From the NCBI GenBank assembly GCA_046726275.1, contig JBKPAF010000060.1, positions 1 to 18,476 of the forward strand: a stretch of DNA of 18,476 nt, given 5' to 3'. Of this stretch, positions 1 through 6,083 are shown one piece after another (positions within the stretch are counted from its first letter, which is position 1; the number at the start of each line of letters is the position of its first letter). The stretch is from DASXTW01 sp046726275. Its GTDB lineage: Bacteria; Actinomycetota; UBA4738. The position numbers and the translations under genes were made by a program. The notes beneath the pieces are model-generated. The model did not search any database. It had not been told where the DNA came from and saw nothing but the letters and a program-made list of their open reading frames with translations.

Positions 1-711
1 GCCGAACATGCCGCCACGGGTGAGGTGAAGGGCGCCGGCGACTATGTCACGGCGGTCGATCGGGAGAGCGAGGAGGCCATCCGCTCCTTCCTCCGGCTCG
101 AGACTCCTGAGATTCATGTGTTGGCCGAGGAGAGCGGAGGCGAACGAGGCGATCGCTTCTGGGCGGTCGATCCTCTGGACGGGACGACGAACTTCCTTCT
201 GGGGTTTCCCGTCGTCGCTGTTTCCGTGGCTCTGATCGAAGGCGACCGGCCGATTGTCGGCGCGGTCCAGGGCCCGATCCTCGGTCTGGCGTTCTCTGCT
301 GCCCGTGGGCAGGGTGCCTGGTCGGGCGATCGAAGGATCCACGTGAGTCAGCGACCACCCGACCGAGCGGTGATCGCGATGGCCTTCCCGTTCCGGGCCA
401 AACACCTCGCCCCGAGATACACCGCCGCCTTGGAGCGCGTCCTCGCCGCAACCGAGGACGTTCGCCGGGCGGGTGCGGCCTCGCTTGATCTGGCCTGGGT
501 CGCGAGCGGCGTGTTCGACGGCTACTTCGAGCTCAACCTCTCGGTCTGGGACGTGGCGGCCGGGGCTCTGCTGGTCGAGGAGGCGGGCGGGGTCGTGACG
601 GACTGGGAGGGCGGTTCGGGCTATCTTTCTGGAGACATCCTTGCCGGCTCGGCCCAGACCCATCAGGTATTGCTTGAGGCCGCCCGGACCGCAGCGGATC
701 GAGCGGGCTAG
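1..711 (+). CDS. Inositol monophosphatase family phosphatase (5' end cut by window)
   Basis: Mg2+-dependent phosphatase of the inositol-monophosphatase/FIG superfamily, cytosolic. The reading frame is open from base 1 and ends with TAG, giving 236 visible residues. Family proteins are about 260 long, so roughly 25-30 N-terminal residues lie outside the window; the GTG at 25 is internal. Visible: the early GDYVTAVD segment (residues 13-20), the metal-binding EES (43-45), the signature WAVDPLDGTTNF near 54-65 with both aspartates, and the C-terminal WDVAAG motif near 183-188 followed by the VEEAGG segment. All metal ligands I can place are present. The substrate cannot be read from the sequence: inositol-1-phosphate, histidinol phosphate and fructose-1,6-bisphosphate phosphatases share these motifs. 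The gene converges on the NlpC/P60 gene, 15 nt away, with no visible terminator. Confidence 0.9.
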   Translation, partial: AEHAATGEVKGAGDYVTAVDRESEEAIRSFLRLETPEIHVLAEESGGERGDRFWAVDPLDGTTNFLLGFPVVAVSVALIEGDRPIVGAVQGPILGLAFSAARGQGAWSGDRRIHVSQRPPDRAVIAMAFPFRAKHLAPRYTAALERVLAATEDVRRAGAASLDLAWVASGVFDGYFELNLSVWDVAAGALLVEEAGGVVTDWEGGSGYLSGDILAGSAQTHQVLLEAARTAADRAG

Positions 712-726
712 CGTTCCGAGAGATTC

Positions 727-1821
727 CTAGCCGGGACGGCCGGCACCCACGTACACGGCCCAGTAGTACGAAGAGATCCTCTCCTTGGCCACCCTGGTCC
801 CCGGATGCTTGGCGTGGATCATGTAACCATTCCCCACGTACATGGCCACGTGGGAGATGGGACGGTAGAAGAAGAGCAGGTCGCCGGGCTTCAGCTGGCT
901 CCTGTCCACGTGTGGGAGGACGGCGTACTGGGCGGCCGACGAGTGAGGGAGCGGAACGCCTGCCTGGCCCCATGCCCACATGGTCAGACCGGAGCAGTCG
1001 AACCCTTCCTTTGGGTTCGACCCTCCCCACTTGTATTGAACTCCGATCGCGGAGTAGGCCGCGCGGACCGCGATCGACGCTCGCCCGCTCGGCGGAGGCG
1101 GCGGGTTCGGTGGTGGCGGCTGGGGGGAGGGGCCGCCTCCACCCCCGCCCGGGGGCCCGGGTCCGGCATGATCGACCGGAGGGGGTCCAGGCTGGGCGAT
1201 GATCCGTCGAACGACCGGCTTCGACAGTTCTTTCTCCAGCCTCTGGATCAGCGCGGCCTGCTGGGCGATCCCGCCCTCGATGTCGGACCGCCTGGCGTCC
1301 AGCGTGCGGACCAACGACTGTCTGCGATGAAGCGCCCGGGTGAGCTCAGCGGAGGCTTCCCTGGCCCGCTGTTTCGCCACATCGGCTCGGGTCGCGGCGT
1401 CCACGTCACCGCGGGCCACGCTGTTCAGGAACTCCATCCGGTCGGTGAACTCGGAAAGGGTCGTCGCGCCGAGCAGCACATCGATCCCAGAGCCGAGACC
1501 CTCGTAGGCGCCACGAGCCCGGGTCGAGAAGTAGGCGCGGGCCCGGTCTGCCTCGGCCCGAGCCCTCTGGGCCCGGCTCTTCGCGTCAGCGAGCTGGTTC
1601 TCGACCGAGCGGAGCGCGAGCTTGGCGGCGTCGTACTGCTCTACGAGCTGGGAAAGCCGCTGGTTGAGTGCGAGGAGCCTCGCCTTGGCCTCCGCGAGGT
1701 CCTGCCTGGTGGGACGGGCCGAGGAGACGGTGGTGGAACCGACGGCCAGGGACACCGCGATCAACACGGCCCCCGTCAGCCGCCCGATTCGCCTCTTGAA
1801 CCCTCCCTCTGGCCTGCGCAT
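727..1821 (-). CDS. Secreted NlpC/P60 peptidoglycan hydrolase with coiled-coil N-terminus
   Basis: Predicted exported cysteine endopeptidase (C40, NlpC/P60) that cleaves peptidoglycan stem peptides. The frame is open further upstream, but the ATG at 1821 starts a convincing signal peptide (RR/KRR n-region, hydrophobic LTGAVLIAVSLAVGS core, cleavage near residue 35), so I place the start there (364 aa). Residues about 38-205 are Ala/Arg/Glu/Leu-rich and look like a long coiled coil, as in PcsB- and RipA-like hydrolases, where this part controls activity. A Pro/Gly linker spans about 211-245. The C-terminal catalytic domain has Cys276 in FDCSGL, His324 in SHVAMYVG and His336 in GYMIHAKH, so the triad is complete. 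A good promoter and a 20-nt hairpin lie directly upstream. Its partner at division or elongation is not visible. Confidence 0.9.
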   Translation of the reverse strand: MRRPEGGFKRRIGRLTGAVLIAVSLAVGSTTVSSARPTRQDLAEAKARLLALNQRLSQLVEQYDAAKLALRSVENQLADAKSRAQRARAEADRARAYFSTRARGAYEGLGSGIDVLLGATTLSEFTDRMEFLNSVARGDVDAATRADVAKQRAREASAELTRALHRRQSLVRTLDARRSDIEGGIAQQAALIQRLEKELSKPVVRRIIAQPGPPPVDHAGPGPPGGGGGGPSPQPPPPNPPPPPSGRASIAVRAAYSAIGVQYKWGGSNPKEGFDCSGLTMWAWGQAGVPLPHSSAAQYAVLPHVDRSQLKPGDLLFFYRPISHVAMYVGNGYMIHAKHPGTRVAKERISSYYWAVYVGAGRPG

Positions 1822-1826
1822 AACAA

Positions 1827-1846
1827 TGGGCTGCCGTAGCAGCCCA
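1827..1846 (-). other. Perfect 8-bp stem-loop in the 5' leader of the NlpC/P60 gene
   Basis: Bases 1827-1834 (TGGGCTGC) and 1839-1846 (GCAGCCCA) are exact reverse complements around a 4-nt loop. The hairpin lies 5 nt before the ATG at 1821. If the promoter at 1852-1880 is used, transcription begins near 1845, so the hairpin would be at or within one base of the 5' end of a leader of about 24 nt. No T-run follows, so it is not a terminator. It could stabilise the mRNA 5' end, hinder ribosome access, or be a protein-binding site on DNA. Confidence 0.55.
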
Positions 1847-1851
1847 CGGGG

Positions 1852-1880
1852 AGCGTAGGTGGACCCGTCACGCGTGTCAA
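1852..1880 (-). promoter_or_regulatory. Sigma70-type promoter for the NlpC/P60 gene
   Basis: On the minus strand a perfect -35 TTGACA (1880-1875) is followed by a 17-nt spacer and a -10-like TACGCT (1857-1852). This is the best canonical promoter I found in the window. It directs transcription into the gene starting at 1821. Confidence 0.6.
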
Positions 1881-1907
1881 ACCCATTCCCCACTCCCGGC
1901 CAGTGGC

Positions 1908-1936
1908 TTTCCCCACAGGCCCGGAACCCGTACTCT
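1908..1936 (+). promoter_or_regulatory. Possible promoter of the stand-alone receiver gene
   Basis: A -10-like TACTCT sits at 1931-1936, with a poor -35-like TTTCCC at 1908-1913 (17-nt spacer). The start codon at 1951 is 14 nt beyond the -10, so the leader would be only about 7 nt. No Shine-Dalgarno sequence is present. Weak evidence. Confidence 0.3.
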
Positions 1937-1950
1937 CGCTCCGGCATCCC

Positions 1951-2319
1951 ATGGCGAAGAAGCGGATCCTCCTCATCGACAACCGTCCGGAGCATCTCCG
2001 ACAGCCCGTGCTCCGCCTGCAGTTGGCCGGATACGAGGTTGACGAGGCGGCGAGCGGCGCCGAAGGGCTGAAGCTGCTTCGCAAGCATCCCTACGACCTC
2101 CTGATCCTGGACGCCGAGCTGCCCGACGAGGACGGGTGGGACGTCCTTCGAAGGGTCGGCAAGGACCAGAAGCTCAAGTCCGTCAAGGTGGTCGTGTTCA
2201 TGGCTCCGAAGGGGGAGACCCAGAAGCTCGCGCTGGTCCCGGTGGACGCCGAGCTTCGTCGCCCGTTCAGCCTCGGCGCGCTCCTCGAGGCGGTCGAGCG
2301 GGTGATCGGAAAGCCCTAG
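1951..2319 (+). CDS. Stand-alone, partly degenerate response-regulator receiver domain
   Basis: A single receiver (REC) domain of 122 aa with no output domain. The phosphoacceptor is Asp54 in LILDAELPDEDGW. Of the acidic pair near strand 1, only Asp10 remains (next is Asn11). The usual Thr/Ser after strand 4 is Met84 (VVVFMAP), and the invariant Lys before Pro-Phe is Arg104 (LRRPF). These changes suggest it may not switch by phosphorylation in the normal way. The ATG at 1951 is chosen because the fold begins immediately (AKKRILLID); an in-frame ATG at 1903 would add 16 unrelated residues. No kinase is adjacent. Its flanking genes are two peptidoglycan hydrolases on the other strand, and its stop codon overlaps that of the downstream hydrolase by 4 nt. 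Target unknown. Confidence 0.85.
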   Translation: MAKKRILLIDNRPEHLRQPVLRLQLAGYEVDEAASGAEGLKLLRKHPYDLLILDAELPDEDGWDVLRRVGKDQKLKSVKVVVFMAPKGETQKLALVPVDAELRRPFSLGALLEAVERVIGKP

Positions 2320-3536
2320 GCAGGGTCACCCGCGGTCAGCTCGCTGAGTGGGGTGGACCCGCTCTTGGGGGCGACGCCGATGAGCCGGCGGCCCCACACG
2401 AAGTGATCGCGGTAGTAGCCGTCGGCCACCCACTCGATCACCGGTCCGGCGACGCTCCCCGATGAGTGGATCATCCAGCCGTTGCTCGCGTACAGGCCGA
2501 CGTGATCGACGTCGGACCACTGCTTCCCCCCGTTCGAGGCGAAGAACATCAGGTCGCCTACCCGGAGGTTGGCGAACCCGATGTGGGTCCCGGTGTTCTT
2601 GGCCATGTACCGGCTGGATCGATCGTGGAGGGACCAGCCCGGGTACACGCGGTACTTGGCCGCGTTGTATCCGTCCTCGTATCTCTTCATCACCCACCAG
2701 ACGAACCCCGAGCAGTCGAACCCGCCCTGGGGCTGTGAGCCACAGCAGTATCCCGGTGGCGTCTTGGCGTTCCATTCCCCAGCCCAGATGTATGGATAGC
2801 CGACCTGATCGAGAGCCTCCTGGGTCAGGTCATGCTTCACCCGCTTCGCGTCTCCGAGCCCGATCAGCGTGATGTCGTTGTACCGGACGGTGGAATCGAT
2901 CTTCCACTGAGGCAGGGTCTTCGCCTTCCACAGCGAGTACGCGACTTCGTCGCGATTTATCCGCGACCTGGCCCCGAAGTCCTGCTTCTCGTTCGAGTGG
3001 TTGTAGTGGAGTCCGAGGTAGTGCCCCAGCATCATGTGGGGCCATCGCTCCGAGACGACGTATGGCGTGCCGTCGGCCTCGTGGATGGCGGCCAGCCCCG
3101 CCAGGGGTGCCGTGAACAGCCCGGTGGCCTTGATCAGCGAAAAGTCCAGCAAGCTCCCCACCACCGGATCTCCCGGACCGAACTTGCCACTCGGATACTT
3201 CGGGATCCACCCGAGCTTCACTGCCACGTTGGCGTACGGATAGAGCGGGTGGTCGGGGGCGAGGTCGGGGAAGGTGATCGAGGGATCGGGCGGCTCGTCT
3301 GGGGCGTAGGCGAGAACGAGTGCCCGGGCGAGAAAGCCCCGGGTCTCCTTGTTCGTCGGCTTGAACGTGTCGGGGCCGTAATCCTGCATCCACGTATTGG
3401 TCCAGGCAACGTACTGGATGGCTGCGTAGTCCCAATAGCCGCTGGGAACGTCGCTGAAGGCGTAGGCTGCCCGAGCGGGGACGAAGGTAGCCGCGATGAT
3501 CGCCGCCACGGCAAACAGTCGTGGGAGCAACCGCAT
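2316..3536 (-). CDS. S-layer-homology / NlpC-P60 cell-wall hydrolase
   Basis: Exported 406-aa protein that should anchor to the cell wall and cleave peptidoglycan. The ATG at 3536 begins a clear signal peptide (MRLLPRLF, then a hydrophobic stretch to AYA at about 24-26). The open frame upstream to 3740 reads unrelated sequence and is not used. SLH-like repeats follow: residues about 27-77 (FSDVPSGYWDYAAIQYV...), 88-140 (FPDLAPDHPLYPYANVAV...) and a weak third near 180-207 ending RDEVAYSLWKAK. The C-terminal NlpC/P60 domain (about 240-385) has Cys275 in FDCSGF, His345 in VDHVGLY and His357 in GWMIHSSG. A CysCys pair (264-265) precedes the catalytic Cys. SLH domains usually bind pyruvylated wall polysaccharide; that pathway is not in the window. 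Confidence 0.9.
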   Translation of the reverse strand: MRLLPRLFAVAAIIAATFVPARAAYAFSDVPSGYWDYAAIQYVAWTNTWMQDYGPDTFKPTNKETRGFLARALVLAYAPDEPPDPSITFPDLAPDHPLYPYANVAVKLGWIPKYPSGKFGPGDPVVGSLLDFSLIKATGLFTAPLAGLAAIHEADGTPYVVSERWPHMMLGHYLGLHYNHSNEKQDFGARSRINRDEVAYSLWKAKTLPQWKIDSTVRYNDITLIGLGDAKRVKHDLTQEALDQVGYPYIWAGEWNAKTPPGYCCGSQPQGGFDCSGFVWWVMKRYEDGYNAAKYRVYPGWSLHDRSSRYMAKNTGTHIGFANLRVGDLMFFASNGGKQWSDVDHVGLYASNGWMIHSSGSVAGPVIEWVADGYYRDHFVWGRRLIGVAPKSGSTPLSELTAGDPA

Positions 3537-3614
3537 GGTCCTGGTATCGTCCCCCCGCTCACGGCTCTTGAGCAAGCCGACCTGCCGAGCACTCTCACCC
3601 TGGTTGGCGGCGCC

Positions 3615-3620
3615 TACACT
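3615..3620 (+). promoter_or_regulatory. -10 element for a leaderless DNA glycosylase mRNA
   Basis: TACACT ends 7 nt before the GTG at 3628. Normal -10 to +1 spacing would put transcription start on, or next to, the start codon. No Shine-Dalgarno and no convincing -35 are visible. Confidence 0.45.
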
Positions 3621-3627
3621 GAGCTTC

Positions 3628-4461
3628 GTGCCCGAGCTTCCCGAAGTCCAGGCGCTGGCCGAACGCATCGACGCCCGGCTGTCGGGTGCCGTCTTCGTGC
3701 GGGCCGAGCCGTTGTCCTTTTCGGCGCTGAAGACGGTCACCCCCTCTTCTGAGGACCTCGAGGGAAAACGACTCGATGGCGTTGGCCGCCGCGGGAAGTT
3801 CCTCGTCTTCGAGATCGAACGTTATCGCCTGGCCATCCACCTTTCCCAGGGTGGACGAGTCGATTTGGGCTCCGGTTCGGTGAACTCTCGACCAAGGGGA
3901 TCGGTCGTCCGGCTCCGGTTCGACCGAGATCCCGCAGTCCTGGTCAAGGAGTTCGGGACGGAACGAAAGGCGGGTTGGTGGGTGCTGGCCCCCGGCGACG
4001 ATGGACCGATGGCCAAGCTCGGTCCCGATCCTTTCTCTGAGGAGTTCCGATCGCTGGTGATGTGTGGGACCGACGCGCGCCGCCTGCATGCCATGCTTCG
4101 CGATCAGCGACTGGTTGCCGGCATCGGCAGGGGGTATTCAGACGACATCCTTCACCGTGCGAAGCTGTCACCGTTCCGGTCGCTCGCGTCCCTCACCGAT
4201 GAGGAACGCCGTCGTCTCCTCGAGAGCATCCACGGCGTGTTGACCGAGGGGCTCCAGGTCGAGCGCCGCCGGCCGGCAGGACTGCCACCGAAGATCGGGG
4301 ACCACTGGATCGTCCACGGGCGGTACGGAACGCCGTGCCCGGTCTGTGGCTCGGACCTACGTCGCGTTTCGTACGAATCACATGAGGTCACCTACTGCCC
4401 CACGTGTCAGACCGCCGGCCGGATCCTTGCCGACCGGCGGCTCTCCCGGTTGATCAAGTAG
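3628..4461 (+). CDS. Fpg/Nei-family DNA glycosylase-AP lyase with zinc finger
   Basis: Base-excision-repair enzyme that removes oxidised bases and nicks the abasic site (277 aa). The GTG at 3628 is fixed by the family's invariant N-terminus: after Met removal, PELPEV supplies the catalytic Pro2 and Glu3. The catalytic-type lysine is Lys57 in GRRGKFLVFEI. The helix-two-turn-helix is around 164-185 and a CxxC...CxxC zinc finger lies at Cys237/Cys240 and Cys257/Cys260. Two DNA-contact positions look altered when aligned by eye with E. coli Fpg: the Asn of the GIGN motif is Arg168 (GIGRGYSDD), and the finger arginine is His252. The protein may therefore belong to an actinobacterial subfamily whose lesion preference differs from 8-oxoG Fpg. 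The next gene starts 6 nt downstream, probably in the same transcript. Confidence 0.88.
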   Translation: MPELPEVQALAERIDARLSGAVFVRAEPLSFSALKTVTPSSEDLEGKRLDGVGRRGKFLVFEIERYRLAIHLSQGGRVDLGSGSVNSRPRGSVVRLRFDRDPAVLVKEFGTERKAGWWVLAPGDDGPMAKLGPDPFSEEFRSLVMCGTDARRLHAMLRDQRLVAGIGRGYSDDILHRAKLSPFRSLASLTDEERRRLLESIHGVLTEGLQVERRRPAGLPPKIGDHWIVHGRYGTPCPVCGSDLRRVSYESHEVTYCPTCQTAGRILADRRLSRLIK

Positions 4462-4467
4462 GCGCAG

Positions 4468-4668
4468 ATGTTCGTGTGGCGGTATCTCGACGAGAACGAG
4501 GACCCTGTGGGCACTTCCTCGCCTTTCGAGAGCCAGGAAGCCGCCGAGGCCTGGCTGGGCGGGGATTGGGAGGCGCTTCTCGCGCGCGGCGTCGACGAGG
4601 TGATGCTCATCGACGAAAGCTCGGATGTGTGCGTCTACAGGATGGGATTGGGGCCCGAGACGGGCTAG
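4468..4668 (+). CDS. Small conserved-looking acidic protein, function unknown
   Basis: 66-residue protein starting MFVWRYLDENEDPVGTS and ending YRMGLGPETG, without signal peptide, membrane segment or cysteine cluster (one Cys). It is rich in Glu, Asp and Trp. It resembles small uncharacterised actinobacterial proteins of the pattern 'WRY.DE...G.S..F......AEAW', but this is recollection and not a search. Support for a real gene: it follows the DNA glycosylase by 6 nt on the same strand, it has an ATG, its composition is protein-like, and its stop is interlocked with the stop of the opposing GroES gene through CTAG at 4665-4668. No function is assigned. Confidence 0.7.
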   Translation: MFVWRYLDENEDPVGTSSPFESQEAAEAWLGGDWEALLARGVDEVMLIDESSDVCVYRMGLGPETG

Positions 4669-5039
4669 AGATACTGGCCCGCGTGAGGGTCGTCGCGATC
4701 GGAGGCGATAGCCTGCACGTCCCGTTCCCTGAGCAACAGGAAGGTCTCCCCTCTGACCTCCACCTCCAGTCCGGTTTGGGGAAGGAACAGGACCCGGTCT
4801 CCGGGCTTCACGTTCCGGGTCTCGGGTCCGATCAGGACGACCTCGGACCATTCACACCGCTTCATGTGGGGAGCGGCGGTCGCCGGAATGACCAGTCCGG
4901 CCTTGGAACGCCGCTCGGTGTCGTCCGGGACTCGGATCAGGATGCGGTCGGCCGTCAAGCGGATCCTCTCGGTGGTCTCCGGCTGACCTGCGTAGTCGAT
5001 CGCCGACACCGGCCGCAACTTCGGGTTCTTCGCAGTCAT
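4665..5039 (-). CDS. GroES-family (chaperonin-10-like) protein
   Basis: 124-aa protein with a Cpn10 fold. After a non-conserved stretch of about 25 residues comes RLTADRILIRV, which matches the GroES strand 'PLHDRVIVKR'. Then comes a mobile-loop-like segment with AGLVIPATA (47-55), in which Leu-Val-Ile takes the place of the GroEL-contacting Ile-Val-Leu. EVVLIGP and VKPGDRVLF (78-85) and a C-terminal LLLRERDVQAI complete the fold. GroES proper is about 95-100 aa and pairs with GroEL; no groEL is here. Actinobacteria carry a separate short GroES-like family of this form, to which I assign it with moderate confidence. It may be a co-chaperone paralogue rather than the essential GroES. The ATG at 5039 has TACAAT 9 nt upstream. 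Confidence 0.82.
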   Translation of the reverse strand: MTAKNPKLRPVSAIDYAGQPETTERIRLTADRILIRVPDDTERRSKAGLVIPATAAPHMKRCEWSEVVLIGPETRNVKPGDRVLFLPQTGLEVEVRGETFLLLRERDVQAIASDRDDPHAGQYL

Positions 5040-5048
5040 GGCTTCGCC

Positions 5049-5054
5049 ATTGTA
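5049..5054 (-). promoter_or_regulatory. -10 element of the GroES-family gene
   Basis: Minus-strand TACAAT (5 of 6 match to TATAAT) lies 9 nt before the ATG at 5039, so the leader would be about 0-3 nt. No clear -35 and no Shine-Dalgarno. Confidence 0.45.
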
Positions 5055-5082
5055 GAGGCCACTTCCCCACGGAAGCGCGAGG

Positions 5083-5094
5083 TGCCGGCCGGCA
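5083..5094. repeat. 12-bp perfect palindrome between divergent promoters
   Basis: TGCCGGCCGGCA is an exact palindrome in the 103-nt region between the GroES-family gene and the methyltransferase. It lies about 29 nt behind the minus-strand -10 and about 35 nt before the plus-strand -10, so it could serve as an operator for either. In such G+C-rich DNA chance is a real alternative. Confidence 0.25.
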
Positions 5095-5129
5095 GGTCTC
5101 CCGGGTGTGGTTGCGGTCGCGGGGATCGG

Positions 5130-5135
5130 TATGAT
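5130..5135 (+). promoter_or_regulatory. -10 element for a leaderless methyltransferase mRNA
   Basis: TATGAT (5 of 6 to TATAAT) ends 7 nt before the GTG at 5143, the same spacing as before the DNA glycosylase. This spacing is also the main reason for choosing 5143 as start. No good -35. Confidence 0.5.
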
Positions 5136-5142
5136 GCGCGCC

Positions 5143-6000
5143 GTGCCAACGGCTCGTCAGGTCCTCAAACAGGCCGAGAGAACGTTCAAGGAGTCCAAGT
5201 CGTTCGACCACGTCCATGCTGGCAAGGAGATGGCCGACGCGGAGGAGCTCCTGGAGTTCGTCCTCGGGCGCACGCCGGGCGACGACGAGGAGCTTCCTGC
5301 AGCCGCAACCAGCCGCTTCCAGCGGTTCGTCCGAAGGCGAGCCGCCGGTGAGCCCAACGCCTACATAACGGGTAAGGCCACCTTCCACGACCTGACGCTC
5401 GAAGTGACCCGTGGTGCGTTCATCCCCCGGCAGTCCAGCGAGTGGATGGCCGACCAGGCAGTACGGCGTCTCCGCGGGAGGAGGAAGCCGGTGCACGTCG
5501 ACCTGGCGACGGGGATCGGCCCCGTTGCGTTGACGGTTGCCTCGGCGATCCGGTCCGCCACCGTGATCGGCGTCGACGTCGCGGCTCGCCCGGTCGCGCT
5601 GGCCCGCCGCAACGCCGCGCAGCTCGGACTGAAGAAGGTGAGGTTCCTGAAGGGAGACCTGTTCCAGCCCGTTCCGCGCAGCCTCATGGGTACGGTGGAC
5701 GTCGTTACGATCCATCCGCCGTACGTGGGCCGGCGGGAGATGAGAACGCTGCCGTACGAGATCCTGCAGTTCGAGCCGGAGGAATCGCTCACCGACTATT
5801 CACCCCTCGGGGATCGCATCGTCCGAAGGGTGGCCGCGGACGCTCCGGCGTGGCTGCGGGCTGGGGGATGGCTGCTGGTCGAGGTCAGCCCTGATCGCTC
5901 GCGCGATGTGGCCACGATCGTTCGCCGCGCCGGCTTCCGAGACGTCCGGAGCACGAAGGGCGGGGTCGAAGTCAGCCGGGTCGTAGTCGGGCGCACGTAG
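5143..6000 (+). CDS. HemK/PrmC-like SAM-dependent methyltransferase with HPPY motif
   Basis: 285-aa class I methyltransferase with the two-part layout of the release-factor glutamine methyltransferase PrmC/HemK. Residues about 1-80 are a helical domain ending GEPNAYITGKATFHDL, like PrmC 'GEPLAYILG..EF'. This is followed by GAFIPRQSSEWM (PrmC 'vLIPRPETE') and the SAM-binding motif HVDLATGIGPVAL (118-130), with an acidic residue in VIGVDVA (Asp145). The catalytic loop, NPPY in PrmC, reads HPPY (191-194) and continues YVGRREMRTLPYEI...FEPEESL. The Asn that contacts the substrate glutamine amide is therefore replaced. It may methylate something other than the GGQ glutamine, or be a paralogue. The GTG at 5143 is preferred over upstream in-frame starts (5107, 5131, 5134) because homology and the -10 both fit it. 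Confidence 0.85.
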   Translation: MPTARQVLKQAERTFKESKSFDHVHAGKEMADAEELLEFVLGRTPGDDEELPAAATSRFQRFVRRRAAGEPNAYITGKATFHDLTLEVTRGAFIPRQSSEWMADQAVRRLRGRRKPVHVDLATGIGPVALTVASAIRSATVIGVDVAARPVALARRNAAQLGLKKVRFLKGDLFQPVPRSLMGTVDVVTIHPPYVGRREMRTLPYEILQFEPEESLTDYSPLGDRIVRRVAADAPAWLRAGGWLLVEVSPDRSRDVATIVRRAGFRDVRSTKGGVEVSRVVVGRT

Positions 6001-6010
6001 GACGACTGGT

Positions 6011-6022
6011 TCCACCGGTGGA
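6011..6022. repeat. 12-bp perfect palindrome upstream of the mod regulator
   Basis: TCCACCGGTGGA is an exact palindrome 33 nt before the -35 of the HTH-TOBE gene. It has no loop and no T-run, so it is more likely a protein site than a terminator, or simply chance. Confidence 0.25.
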
Positions 6023-6054
6023 GCGGTCAGGGGCTCATTCGCGCGAAGAGGGGA

Positions 6055-6083
6055 TTTACCCAGGCATCGCATAGGTGTAACAT
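6055..6083 (+). promoter_or_regulatory. Promoter of the molybdate operon regulator (leaderless)
   Basis: TTTACC (6055-6060), a 17-nt spacer and TAACAT (6078-6083) form a reasonable sigma70-type promoter. The -10 ends 6 nt before the ATG at 6090, so transcription should start on or beside the ATG. The AGGTGA directly abutting the ATG has zero spacing and is not a usable Shine-Dalgarno. Confidence 0.5.

Noticed and set aside
805..1839. Long open frame on plus opposite the coiled-coil NlpC/P60 gene
   Set aside because: Arg/Gly/Pro-rich translation without family features; a high-G+C shadow of the real minus-strand gene, which has a signal peptide and catalytic triad.
1886..1916. Two copies of TTCCCCAC 23 nt apart (1886-1893 and 1909-1916), with another at 5063-5070
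   Set aside because: The same 8-mer also occurs inside coding sequence (830-837), so it is likely background in C-rich DNA.
1822..1950. A ydaO (c-di-AMP) riboswitch upstream of the NlpC/P60 gene
   Set aside because: Looked for the conserved GGGGGA...CC and CCGUCAGCUAACC-like blocks on the minus strand and did not find them; the predicted leader of about 24 nt is too short.
2832..3752. Long plus-strand open frame opposite the SLH hydrolase
   Set aside because: No recognisable domain, and it overlaps both a clear secreted hydrolase and the start of the DNA glycosylase gene.
5062..5075. CTTCC-CCAC-GGAAG small hairpin upstream of the GroES-family gene
   Set aside because: A 5-bp stem without T-run or conserved context; too weak to annotate.
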